Assembly (NCBI GenBank): GCA_018968885.1
Contig: JAGWZK010000021.1
Coordinates: forward strand, 1-57,430
Reading direction: 5' to 3'
Source: Planctomycetota bacterium
GTDB lineage: Bacteria > Planctomycetota > Phycisphaerae > Phycisphaerales > UBA1924
Length of the DNA stretch: 57,430 bases
Shown here: positions 1 to 8,160 of the stretch, piece after piece
Layout: each line of letters begins with the position of its first letter
How positions within the stretch are numbered: the first letter of the stretch is position 1
Notes under the pieces: model-generated
Database searches by the model: none
What the model was told of the DNA's origin: nothing
The model's input: only the letters and a program-made list of their open reading frames with translations
Program-made: the position numbers and the translations under genes

Positions 1-510
1 AGCGATGCGGCGGCGGTGGTGGAGGGGTTTGGGGGTGGCGAAGGGGTTGAGAGGATTGTGATTTTGGGTGATCTGATTCACGCGCCGCGCGGCGTGACGG
101 AGGATGTGAAGGAGTGTTGGGAGGGGTGGGTGACATTTCAGAGGGAAGCGGGGAGGCGCATCGTGTGTGTGCGCGGGAATCATGATCGAAAGCTGGAGGT
201 GCTGTGCGGCGGGACGGATGTGGAAGTGCTGGAGGAGTTTGAGGAGGATGGTGTGGTGTTCACGCATGATCCGCGCGAGGCGAGAGAGGGGCGCGTGGTG
301 ATGGGTGGGCATCTCCACCCGGCGTTTGTCGTGGGGCCGGGACGGAGCGCGATGAAGTTGCCCGCGTTTGTGGTGGGGAGTGAGCGGGTGGTGATGCCGG
401 CGTTTACCAAGTTTGTGGGGGGAGTGGCGGTGGAAGTGAGAGAAGGGGAGAAGGTGTTTGTGGTGGGGGCGGGGGAGGTGATTGGGGTAATGCAGCAGAT
501 GGTCAAGTGA
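1..510 (+). CDS. pdeM: PdeM-like ligase-associated metallophosphoesterase, 5' end cut by window
   Basis: Calcineurin-like phosphoesterase of the PdeM type, a nuclease or phosphodiesterase that usually sits with an ATP-dependent ligase and a helicase in a DNA-damage gene set. The reading frame is open to base 1, so the start and the first metal motif (D-x-H) lie outside the window; the GTG at 16 is only the first possible start seen here. Visible motifs are LGDLIHA (second metal Asp), RGNHD (GNHD motif), THD and GGHLHP (GH-x-H motif), then the LPAFV...MPAFTKFVGG tail that is typical of PdeM. The coding strand is extremely G-rich. PdeM partners, if present, must lie to the left. Family call fairly sure; activity inferred. 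Confidence 0.8.
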   Translation, partial: SDAAAVVEGFGGGEGVERIVILGDLIHAPRGVTEDVKECWEGWVTFQREAGRRIVCVRGNHDRKLEVLCGGTDVEVLEEFEEDGVVFTHDPREAREGRVVMGGHLHPAFVVGPGRSAMKLPAFVVGSERVVMPAFTKFVGGVAVEVREGEKVFVVGAGEVIGVMQQMVK

Positions 511-585
511 GTAAAGTATTTGAGCATTCATGCGGGTGATGTTCATATCGCTCTCACAAAGCGCAGCAATCATTGAAGCAGACTC

Positions 586-1206
586 ATGGCCAACTTGAAA
601 CATCAGTTCCGTTACTTGTACACCTCTGGAGGCGAAGAACGAAGTGAGGCGCGTGTCACCATGCCGTTCTGGACTGAGCAGCGTTTTTTTGGTGGGCGTT
701 GGATTACAAGTTGGCCCAAGACTGAAGTTCGCGCCTCACAAGTTGGTTCAGGACCGATCGAGGATGTTCCCTGGACTCATTCGCTCGGGCTTTTCGTGTC
801 TCCACGCGCATTAGAGGTGTTGTTGGCGGCTGGGTGCGGTCCTTGTATTCAATACTTTGAAGTGCCGTTGCGATTGCGGACAAAGAAGATTGTCACCTAT
901 TTCATGGTCAACTGCCATCGCATGATTGATTGTCACAATCGCAAACAATCTGATCTGCGTGTGAGCGGGGAGGTCATGTCATTCTCCAAGTTCGTCATCG
1001 ATCCAACGATGGTACCACCAGAATGTCCAATGTTTGTTCCGCTTAATAACGGCCCTTGCATCGTCATAACGGAAGCATTGCGTGACGCGATCGTCAAATC
1101 AGGAATCACAGGATTCCAGATCAGCCCGGAACTGCCTACTTGCGAAGAAGGCAAGCCGCTTGCGAAACGTTGGCAAGGGCGACCGCTTCTTGGTCTTGTT
1201 CCGTGA
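586..1206 (+). CDS. Imm11/DUF1629-like protein, orphan immunity-type gene
   Basis: A 206-residue soluble protein with no signal peptide. The layout matches the Imm11 (DUF1629) family of polymorphic-toxin immunity proteins: a middle segment YFMVNCHRMIDCHNR followed by a Ser-rich turn, SFSKFVIDP, a PMFVPLNN strand, and an end motif VITEALRDAIVKSGITGFQ, where the family has its conserved 'seelrealekaGltG' stretch. Members are found next to toxins or as scattered single copies in myxobacteria and planctomycetes. Here there is no toxin beside it: upstream is PdeM and downstream a hairpin cluster. Its composition is more AT-rich and less G-biased than both neighbours, which hints at a separate origin. 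The family assignment rests on pattern recall, so function is uncertain. Confidence 0.55.
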   Translation: MANLKHQFRYLYTSGGEERSEARVTMPFWTEQRFFGGRWITSWPKTEVRASQVGSGPIEDVPWTHSLGLFVSPRALEVLLAAGCGPCIQYFEVPLRLRTKKIVTYFMVNCHRMIDCHNRKQSDLRVSGEVMSFSKFVIDPTMVPPECPMFVPLNNGPCIVITEALRDAIVKSGITGFQISPELPTCEEGKPLAKRWQGRPLLGLVP

Positions 1207-1243
1207 TGTCTTGAACGTACAGCCAGCGTAGAGATCATCTTAT

Positions 1244-1459
1244 GTGCCGCGATCCTCGCGGCACAATGTTCAGGAAGAGTGAAGAAAGTACTGAGTGCTG
1301 GGTACTCAGGGATACAGATATGTCCAGCCGCGTTCCGCGGCTTTTTCTGAGGCAGTGTGGAATGCGGCGTGTTGTGTGTGGGGGCATGCTTTCCAGGGGT
1401 GGCGCGATGCTGCGCATCGCTTACCCCTGGCAAACATCACTCGCCCATTTTATGGGCGA
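1244..1459. repeat. Cluster of five perfect hairpins (candidate dispersed palindromic element)
   Basis: This 216-bp stretch lies inside the 340-bp gap between the Imm11-like gene and hutH. It holds five perfect inverted repeats in a row: arms 1244-1251/1257-1264 (8 bp, GTGCCGCG), 1291-1296/1304-1309 (6 bp), 1326-1332/1336-1342 (7 bp, AGCCGCG, followed by TTTTT so it resembles a terminator), 1393-1400/1423-1430 (8 bp, CCAGGGGT, with a second 7-bp hairpin 1404-1410/1414-1420 nested inside) and 1441-1448/1452-1459 (8 bp, TCGCCCAT). No convincing gene lies here; the short open frames have no recognisable content. Similar hairpin-dense non-coding elements are, from memory, scattered in planctomycete and verrucomicrobial genomes. 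The third hairpin could end transcription of the upstream gene. Confidence 0.75.
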
Positions 1460-1546
1460 AGACACGCAGGTTTGCAGAGCCAAATCCGTAGCACAAAAAC
1501 AGAACCACACCTATCTAGAGATCGGTGCCACACATGACACGCACGA

Positions 1547-3079
1547 TCACAGGCCTTCGAATGCGCCGGAGGCGATGAGATCGCTGATGGCCTGGATATC
1601 GCGATTGAGGTTGCGGTCGGCAGTGAGGCGCTTGACGCGGGAGCGGATGATGGAGTAGGCTTTTTCGACGGGCTTGCCGCTCTTCAGGGGGCGGTGGTAT
1701 TCGAGGCCTTGGGCTGCGCAGAGGAATTCGATGGCGAGGACATGCCGGACGAGCTCGACAGCGCGGGCGGCTTTGGCGGCAGCGCGAGGGCCGAAGCTGT
1801 TGTAATCCTCCATGCCTGCGCTGGTGGGGACGTTGGCCACACTGGCGGGTGCGGCGAGGGTGACGAGTTCGTTGATGCAGGCAGCGGCGGTGTATTGGGC
1901 GATCATCAGGCCGCTTTCGAGGCCGGGCTTGGCAGCGAGGTAGGGCTTGAGGTGGCTTTCAGGTTCGAAGGCGCCCGTGATGAGATAGATGCGGCGTTCG
2001 GCGATGCCGGCGATGTGGGTGAGGCCGATGGAGAGAGTGTCGAGGGGGATGGCGATGGGCATGCCGTGGAAATTGGCGCCGGAGACGATGGGGGGAAGGT
2101 TTCGATCGGTGAAGACGAGTGGGTTGTCGGTGACTGCACCGAGTTCGATTTCGAGTTCGTCGATCGCGCCCAGGAGTGACCAGTGTGCCGCGCCGAGGAC
2201 GGTGGGGGCAGCGCGGAGGGAGTAGGGGTCTTGCACGCGCGGGTCGTCTTCGAGGTGAGAAGTGCGGATGGTGCTGCCGCTGAGCATGCGGCGGAGTTCG
2301 CTGGCGACCATGGCGGGGCCGGTGTGGCAGCGGGCTTCGTAGAGGCGTTCATCGAGAAATGCATCGCTGGCGCGGCAGCAATCGATGGACATGGCTGTGG
2401 AGAGGAGCGAGGCGGTGATGAGTTGCTCGATGTCGTGGGCGATGAGGGCGCCGCGGCCAGCCATGAGATGCGTGCCGTTAATGAGGGCGAGGCCCTCTTT
2501 GGCGGCGAGGGCGAGGGGCTTGATGCGGGCACGCTTAAGGACGGGGCCAGTGGGAATGGCACGGCCGTTGACAAGGACGTGACCTTCACCGATCAGCACA
2601 TTGGCGATGGCAGCAAGGGGGGCGAGGTCGCCGGAAGCGCCGACGGAGCCGACTTCGGGGACAGCGGGGGTGATGTCGGCGTTCAAAAGATCGACGATGG
2701 CCTGGGCGACGATGGGGCGTACGCCCGACAAGCCGCGAGAGAGGGAGGCGGCAAGCAGCAACATAGTGGAGCGGACGATCTCACGAGAAAGGGGAGCGCC
2801 GACGCCAGCGTGGTGAGATCGAATGAGGTTGGTTTGAAGGGTGGCGAGGTCTTCGTTATTGATGCGACGCTTGGAGAGGGAGCCAAAGCCGGTATTGATG
2901 CCGTAGTGGGGCTCTCCATCAGTGAGGGCGTCTTCGACGACTTTGCGGGAGGCAGCCATGGCGCGGCGGGCGGTTGGGGAGATGACAACTTTGGCATCAT
3001 GGCGAGAGGCAGAAACCACCTCGGCGATGGAGAGGGGGGTGGTGCCGAGGGTGATGGTGGAGCGGGGGGATTTGGCCAT
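1547..3079 (-). CDS. hutH: Histidine ammonia-lyase
   Basis: Removes ammonia from L-histidine to give urocanate, the first step of histidine breakdown, in the cytoplasm. At 510 residues it has the normal length. The self-cyclising Ala-Ser-Gly triad that forms the MIO cofactor is at residues 148-150 in GSVGASGDLAPLA. INTGFG near 61, SGANFHGMP and the C-terminal FGPRAAAKA stretch are all present. The substrate-selecting pair reads Ser-His (88-89, NLIRSHH), as in histidine rather than tyrosine ammonia-lyases. It starts with ATG at 3079, 62 bp from the divergent lipoprotein gene. No hutU, hutI or other hut gene is nearby, so the rest of the pathway is elsewhere, or the enzyme feeds something else. 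Confidence 0.95.
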   Translation of the reverse strand: MAKSPRSTITLGTTPLSIAEVVSASRHDAKVVISPTARRAMAASRKVVEDALTDGEPHYGINTGFGSLSKRRINNEDLATLQTNLIRSHHAGVGAPLSREIVRSTMLLLAASLSRGLSGVRPIVAQAIVDLLNADITPAVPEVGSVGASGDLAPLAAIANVLIGEGHVLVNGRAIPTGPVLKRARIKPLALAAKEGLALINGTHLMAGRGALIAHDIEQLITASLLSTAMSIDCCRASDAFLDERLYEARCHTGPAMVASELRRMLSGSTIRTSHLEDDPRVQDPYSLRAAPTVLGAAHWSLLGAIDELEIELGAVTDNPLVFTDRNLPPIVSGANFHGMPIAIPLDTLSIGLTHIAGIAERRIYLITGAFEPESHLKPYLAAKPGLESGLMIAQYTAAACINELVTLAAPASVANVPTSAGMEDYNSFGPRAAAKAARAVELVRHVLAIEFLCAAQGLEYHRPLKSGKPVEKAYSIIRSRVKRLTADRNLNRDIQAISDLIASGAFEGL

Positions 3080-3141
3080 GGGGAACCGTATCTGGGAGCG
3101 GTTGTGTTGGCGAGGGGGAATGAGGGTCGATACGGTTGTTC

Positions 3142-4806
3142 ATGATGAGTGCACGGATGCCGATGCGGAGTGTGGTGGCGGGCATGTCGCTGTGTGTGGC
3201 GATGGTGGTATTGGCTGGTGCCGCGGGGTGCATGTCCTATCGAAGTGCGGGGAGTGGGCGGCTCGCGCTGATGATCGAGGCGCAGAAGCAGAAGAATGCG
3301 CAAATCACGTGGCCCGCGCGAGATGAGAACGCGGTGAAGACCATTCTGGAAGCAACGCCGGAGAAAACGTTTCGTCTGGCTCTGCGAGACGGGGTCGAAC
3401 TGGATAAAGCCCCCTCTATATACATGCCACAATTGACGGTGCCGGAGCGGACGCTGGTGTACAAGGGATTGCATGCGGGCGGACTGTTCCGCGTGTATGA
3501 AGAGCCGTGGACACTGGAATCGCCAGATCCGGGTGATCGATTTGTGCGACGGCAACTGGTGGGGATGTACCGCAGTTCATTTACGCCAACGACGGAAGAT
3601 TACAAACTACGCCAAGCGGGGATCGAGCGGTATCTGAAGTGGAGCCAGAGAGAGCAGAAGAGAGCGGAGGATCGGTCGACGGATTACGGAGTGCGGCCGC
3701 AATTCACACAGGCGGAGGCGGAAATCTCGGAAGGTGTGTATGTGACGCTGCCGCCACCGGTGCCGGAACCGACGCGGGGTGTGATCATTCGGATGTTGGC
3801 GCTGGGTGGGGCGGATTATCAGCGAGATCTGCTGACTCCAGCGCGAAACCAGGGATGGCGGGTTGTGAATGTGGGAACGGCAGGAGCCCTGACAGGTTTG
3901 GTGGGGCGAAAAACGGTTGTGAATATTCGAACTGATGAGGAACTGGACGCGGCGGCGAAGAAGATCGCGCTACTGGCAGATGAGGGATTGGCGGAAGAGG
4001 CGTTTGCCGTGCAAGCGACGATGGAATACATCAAGAAGGAACGACCGGACCTCGCGCGTGGGCCGTTTGTGATCATGGGCTTCTCGCTGGGAGCGTTGTG
4101 CACGCCGGCGGTGTATGCACGACTTCAAGAAACGATGCCGGGAGAGATCAAGGCCGCCGTACTGGTGGGTGGTGGGGTGAACCTGCTGGATATCACAATG
4201 CGGGCCAACCTTCCGGGATTGGAACTGCAAATCAATTGGGGGCCGGGTAGGGGGGGTGAAGCGGACAAGGCAAAGTTTGTGCAGCGCTACCTGGATCACG
4301 CAAGACTAGATCCATATCACACAGCCCCCCTGCTCAGGCAGATTCCGGTTTTGCAGATGCACGCGCAAATGGACAAGATTGTTCCAGCGGATACGGGTGA
4401 GGAGTTGTATGAATTGCTCGGACGCCCGGATCGGATCAACTTTCTGGGTGGACATGAACTGCTGTTTTATTTCATGGCGAACCAGAAGGATCGCGTGCGT
4501 GACTGGTTGAGCAAGAACGTTCTGGAGCCGTGGATGGTCGATGTGCAATCTGGCCGAATTCGCGATGTGCGGGCGGGCGGACCAGATGCGATCGCGCGGC
4601 GGCGTGGTGCGGCATCGGAAGCGATGCTGAGACGGATTGATAGTGAGTTAGAGAAGGAAGGGGCGAAAAATCCGCGGATGATCAACGGCGATGAGCCAAG
4701 GGGTGGATCAGACCAAAGTCCAGCGTATCGATCTGAGAGTGACGACCAGAGAGGCGACTTGCCAAAAGAGACTTCGCCGAAAGATCAGGGAAACGCCAGG
4801 AAATAG
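3142..4806 (+). CDS. Lipoprotein with alpha/beta-hydrolase fold
   Basis: A predicted envelope lipoprotein of about 554 residues. The N-terminal hydrophobic segment ends in a lipobox (LAGAAGC). The first third is not recognised. From the middle on it looks like an alpha/beta hydrolase: nucleophile elbow GFSLG (within IMGFSLGALCTPAVYARL), an acid residue in MDKIVPADTGEEL and a His in LGGHELLFY, in the right order for a Ser-Asp-His triad. The last 60 residues are charged and probably disordered. ATG 3142 was chosen over the in-frame TTG at 3136 and ATG 3145. It is divergent from hutH. The substrate cannot be told; esterase or peptidase are both possible. Confidence 0.7.
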   Translation: MMSARMPMRSVVAGMSLCVAMVVLAGAAGCMSYRSAGSGRLALMIEAQKQKNAQITWPARDENAVKTILEATPEKTFRLALRDGVELDKAPSIYMPQLTVPERTLVYKGLHAGGLFRVYEEPWTLESPDPGDRFVRRQLVGMYRSSFTPTTEDYKLRQAGIERYLKWSQREQKRAEDRSTDYGVRPQFTQAEAEISEGVYVTLPPPVPEPTRGVIIRMLALGGADYQRDLLTPARNQGWRVVNVGTAGALTGLVGRKTVVNIRTDEELDAAAKKIALLADEGLAEEAFAVQATMEYIKKERPDLARGPFVIMGFSLGALCTPAVYARLQETMPGEIKAAVLVGGGVNLLDITMRANLPGLELQINWGPGRGGEADKAKFVQRYLDHARLDPYHTAPLLRQIPVLQMHAQMDKIVPADTGEELYELLGRPDRINFLGGHELLFYFMANQKDRVRDWLSKNVLEPWMVDVQSGRIRDVRAGGPDAIARRRGAASEAMLRRIDSELEKEGAKNPRMINGDEPRGGSDQSPAYRSESDDQRGDLPKETSPKDQGNARK

Positions 4807-4846
4807 CACATTGAACGTCCTATAACATATATTATGTAAATCCATT

Positions 4847-4918
4847 TCGGATGCGGGCTTCCGTGGCCCGCTCATGGCGCATTCGGGCATCCGAACCCGG
4901 CGGCAGGTCGAAACCGGG
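4847..4918 (+). promoter_or_regulatory. Hairpin-rich leader of the photolyase operon
   Basis: Two stacked inverted repeats precede the chosen start at 4922. The outer stem TCGGATGC (4847-4854) pairs with GCATCCGA (4887-4894) and encloses GCGGGC (4853-4858) / GCCCGC (4866-4871). A second stem CCCGG (4896-4900) / CCGGG (4914-4918) covers the only G-rich stretch that could bind ribosomes. An AT-rich patch with TTGAAC at 4811 and TATATTATG near 4828 may be the promoter, but spacing is poor. If translation instead starts at ATG 4874, part of this is coding. Regulatory role inferred. Confidence 0.35.
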
Positions 4919-4921
4919 ACC

Positions 4922-6577
4922 ATGCCAAAGCGTGTGCCGCAGGATGCGGGAAAGAAACCCGAGCGAGCCAATTGTGAGCGGCTGATCCTGATTCTGGGCG
5001 ATCAATTGGATCGCAACTCCGCTGCGTTGGATGGGTTTGTGGCTGGCCGCGATCGCATCGTGATGATTGAGGCGACAGGTGAGAGTGAGCACGTGCCGAG
5101 TCACATGCAACGCACGGTGTTGTTTCTGGCTTCGATGCGGCATCACGCCACGTGGTTGGAGGAGAACGGTTTTGGTCCGGTGAGGTATGTGAAGTTAGTT
5201 GAGGACGGCCACAGCGGCGCACTTGATGGTGAGCTGGCCAGGGCGCTGCGGGATGTGAAGCCACGATCGTTGTGCGTTGTTGAACCGGGCGAGCATCGCG
5301 TGAAGGGGATGATTCAGAGGGTGTGCGATAATGCAAAGGTGAGTGCGGAATGGTGCGAGGATCGGCATTTTATTTCGACGCCGAAGGATTTCGCAGCATG
5401 GGCCGAAGGTCGCAAAACGCTGACGATGGAGTACTGGTATCGACATCAACGTGAGCGTCTTGGAATCTTGATCGAGAAGGGGGGTGAACCCGTTGGCGGA
5501 ACCTGGAATCTGGATGCTGAGAATCGCCAGAGCTTTGGGAAGGGTGGGCCTGATCCCAAGCCAACCCCCCTACCGAGTGCAAAGAAAGGTGACCCAGCGG
5601 GCTGGGCGTGGGATGGGATCACGCAGGATGTCGTACGTGATGTGCGATCGAAGTTGCGGCTGCCGGGCGAGTTGTCCGAGGGTCGCTTGCAGTGGCCCGT
5701 GACGCATGAGCAGGCAGCGGAAGCCCTCAACCACTTTATTGATCATCATCTTCGCCACTTTGGTCCGTATGAAGATGCGATGTGGAGCGGTGAGCCGTTT
5801 CTGTATCACTCGCTGTTGTCGAGTTCGTTGAACTTGAAATTGCTGGATCCAAGGGCGTGTGTGAATGCCGCGATTGTGGCGTACAAGAAGGGGAGGGCCC
5901 CGCTGCAATCCGTGGAAGCATTTATTCGACAGATCATCGGCTGGCGCGAGTTCATTCGGGGCATTTACTACCTTGAAGGTCCGGAATATGAATTGATGAA
6001 CGCCCTCAACCACACGGGAAATCTGCCACCGTGCTATTGGACAGGCGATGTGGAGATGAAGTGTCTGCGCGAGTGTATCGGCAGCGTGGTGAAGCATGGC
6101 TTTGCACATCACATTGCGCGATTGATGGTGATGGGGAACTTTGCCCTGCTCGCCGGCGTTCACCCCAAACAAGTCAGCGATTGGTTCCTTGGTATGTTTG
6201 TGGATGGGGTGGATTGGGTGACGCTCCCCAACGCTCTGGGCATGAGCCAGCATGGCGATGGAGGCATAGTGGGCACCAAGCCCTACATCTGTGGCGGGGC
6301 ATACATCAAGAAAATGAGCAATTTCTGCTCGGGGTGCAAGTATGATCCAAGCAAGCGGACCGGAGAAAAGGCCTGCCCATTCACGACGATGTACTGGGAC
6401 TTTCTCATGCGTCACCGCCCCACTCTTGCGAAGAATCAACGCGTCAATAAGGTGCTTGGAAACATTGATCGGTTTAGCGAAGAAGAGCGAGTTGAGATTC
6501 GCATCACCGCTGAGCGAATTCGCAAGCAGCACGGAGTGAGCGGCAGCCGATCCTCACCGGGGTGGAAACCCCAATGA
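4922..6577 (+). CDS. Fe-S bacterial cryptochrome/photolyase, (6-4) photolyase type
   Basis: Member of the FeS-BCP/CryPro family, whose characterised members repair (6-4) photoproducts with light, using FAD, a lumazine antenna and a [4Fe-4S] cluster. The start of the protein fold is LILILGDQLD. Four Cys are at residues 381, 469, 472 and 485 (MKC, FCSGC, KACPF). Their spacing of 88, 3 and 13 is the same as that of the cluster ligands in Agrobacterium PhrB. ATG 4922 gives 551 residues; ATG 4874 would add 16 residues of doubtful character. The gene overlaps the next photolyase gene by an ATGA junction, so the two are surely co-transcribed. Together they would cover both main UV lesions. Confidence 0.88.
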   Translation: MPKRVPQDAGKKPERANCERLILILGDQLDRNSAALDGFVAGRDRIVMIEATGESEHVPSHMQRTVLFLASMRHHATWLEENGFGPVRYVKLVEDGHSGALDGELARALRDVKPRSLCVVEPGEHRVKGMIQRVCDNAKVSAEWCEDRHFISTPKDFAAWAEGRKTLTMEYWYRHQRERLGILIEKGGEPVGGTWNLDAENRQSFGKGGPDPKPTPLPSAKKGDPAGWAWDGITQDVVRDVRSKLRLPGELSEGRLQWPVTHEQAAEALNHFIDHHLRHFGPYEDAMWSGEPFLYHSLLSSSLNLKLLDPRACVNAAIVAYKKGRAPLQSVEAFIRQIIGWREFIRGIYYLEGPEYELMNALNHTGNLPPCYWTGDVEMKCLRECIGSVVKHGFAHHIARLMVMGNFALLAGVHPKQVSDWFLGMFVDGVDWVTLPNALGMSQHGDGGIVGTKPYICGGAYIKKMSNFCSGCKYDPSKRTGEKACPFTTMYWDFLMRHRPTLAKNQRVNKVLGNIDRFSEEERVEIRITAERIRKQHGVSGSRSSPGWKPQ

Positions 6578-8115
6578 GTAAGCGACAGAAACGCCTCAGA
6601 CCTTCTCTTTTGAAGGCGAATCCTGAACTCTTCGGCCAGCGAAATCAAGGGGCCATGAGATTGATCCACTGGTTTCGTTCTGATCTGCGCATTACCGACA
6701 ACACCAGCCTGCTCGCCGCGTGCAGCGCCGCCAAGCGGGGCGTGGTGGCGGTCTATGTCGTCTCGCCCGAGGAATGGGCCAGCCATGACATGGCGCCGAT
6801 TCAGGTCGATTACCGGCTGCGGGCTCTTGCCGTAGTTGCCGAAGACCTGAAGGAGTTGAACATCCCTCTGCGGGTGCTCGTCGTCAAGAAGCAAGCCCAG
6901 ATTCCCGACATGCTCGTGAAGCTCGCGGCAGAGGTCGAGGCAGATGGGATCTGTTTCAACCGCGAATATGAGATTGATGAGGCGCGGCGCGACCAGCGGG
7001 TGATGGATGCCTTTACACGAGTTGGCTTGCGGGCAACCGGGTATGTCGATCAAACGGCATTGCCACCAGAACTGCCACGCACCGGCAGCGGTACCTACTT
7101 CACCGTCTTCACACCATTCAAGAAGGCCTGGCTAAAGGCGATGGATGCCGGGCATCCGATTTGTGTGGGTGGCAGACCCAAGAAGCAAGAGAAGATCAGC
7201 GGCCTGGTGTCGGATGAGGTTCCGTCCGATGTCAACGGCTTCTCGCAGCACATCGATGAAGCGACGCGGCTGAAACTCTGGCCGGCCGGCGAACATGTCG
7301 CTCAGCAGTGGCTTAAGGAGTTCGTTAGCAAACGTGGCAAGGCCTACAAAGATCAGCGCGACATTCCCTCTGTCGCTGGCACCAGTAAACTCAGCCCAGC
7401 CCTAGCGATCGGGACGATCTCGCCTCGGCAGTGCATTCTCGCGGCGATGGAGGCCAACGCTGGAAAGGCCGATGGTGGTGAGCCGGGGCTGTCACACTGG
7501 ATCAGCGAAGTCATCTGGCGTGAGTTCTACGTTCACGTCACGGTCGGTTTCCCCCGCGTGTGCATGAATCGCGCCTTCAAGCGAGCTACCGATCGCATCG
7601 AATGGAACTACGACGAGAAGCAGTTTGAGGCCTGGAAGCAGGGCATGACCGGGTACCCCATAGTGGATGCCGCGATGAGACAACTCAACTCGACGGGATG
7701 GATGCACAATCGTTTGCGCATGGTCGCGGCGATGTTCCTGACCAAGGACCTCTTTATTGACTGGCGTTGGGGTGAGAAGTACTTCATGCAGAATCTGATC
7801 GACGGATTTCTCGCCAGCAACAACGGGGGCTGGCAGTGGTCAGCCTCTACCGGCACCGATGCGGCCCCCTACTTCCGCATCTTCAACCCCATCAGCCAGA
7901 GCGAGAAGTTTGATCCGCAGGGGGCTTTCATTCGGCACTACGTGCCTGAACTGAAGTCGCTCTCAAGTGATGAGATTCATGATCCCGAACCATTGACGCG
8001 CAGCCGCTGCTGCTATCCGATGCCGATCGTGGATCACTCCAAGGCCCGCGATCGCGTATTCGCGGCATTCAAAGCCGCCGACCCATCAACACCGGAGCCG
8101 AGTCATCTCAGCTAA
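6574..8115 (+). CDS. phr: Deoxyribodipyrimidine photolyase, class I CPD type
   Basis: Light-driven repair of cyclobutane pyrimidine dimers with FAD. The antenna domain starts at MRLIHWFRSDLRITDNTSL. The FAD domain carries SHWISEVIWREFYVH, the R-Q-L-N-S-T-GWMHNR region (MRQLNSTGWMHNRLRM), TKDLFIDWRWGE and NGGWQWSASTGTD, all hallmarks of class I enzymes. ATG 6574 overlaps the stop of the preceding gene and gives 513 residues with a 27-residue head; ATG 6655 would give the usual N-terminus and is preceded by AAGGGG, so the true start is open. No rightward terminator is obvious before the convergent esterase gene. Confidence 0.95.
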   Translation: MSKRQKRLRPSLLKANPELFGQRNQGAMRLIHWFRSDLRITDNTSLLAACSAAKRGVVAVYVVSPEEWASHDMAPIQVDYRLRALAVVAEDLKELNIPLRVLVVKKQAQIPDMLVKLAAEVEADGICFNREYEIDEARRDQRVMDAFTRVGLRATGYVDQTALPPELPRTGSGTYFTVFTPFKKAWLKAMDAGHPICVGGRPKKQEKISGLVSDEVPSDVNGFSQHIDEATRLKLWPAGEHVAQQWLKEFVSKRGKAYKDQRDIPSVAGTSKLSPALAIGTISPRQCILAAMEANAGKADGGEPGLSHWISEVIWREFYVHVTVGFPRVCMNRAFKRATDRIEWNYDEKQFEAWKQGMTGYPIVDAAMRQLNSTGWMHNRLRMVAAMFLTKDLFIDWRWGEKYFMQNLIDGFLASNNGGWQWSASTGTDAAPYFRIFNPISQSEKFDPQGAFIRHYVPELKSLSSDEIHDPEPLTRSRCCYPMPIVDHSKARDRVFAAFKAADPSTPEPSHLS

Positions 8116-8160
8116 AGCGGTGATACGAGGCACTTAGCCCCCAACTGATCGACACTCTCA

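Noticed and set aside
1244..1459. Hairpin cluster as an insertion sequence remnant
   Set aside because: No transposase fragment, no terminal inverted repeats bounding the whole, no visible target duplication.
1242..1658. 138-codon rightward frame over the hairpin cluster, considered as a toxin partner for the Imm11-like gene
   Set aside because: It runs through the inverted repeats and into the 3' end of hutH on the other strand; the protein shows no domain and no composition bias of a real gene.
2183..3145. Long rightward open frame (320 codons) opposite hutH
   Set aside because: It is the antisense of a clear histidine ammonia-lyase; the sequence is Gly/Asp/Ala-rich in the way expected from reading a GC-rich gene backwards.
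5570..6532. 320-codon leftward frame opposite the Fe-S photolyase
   Set aside because: Shadow of the photolyase, whose motifs and cluster ligands are intact.
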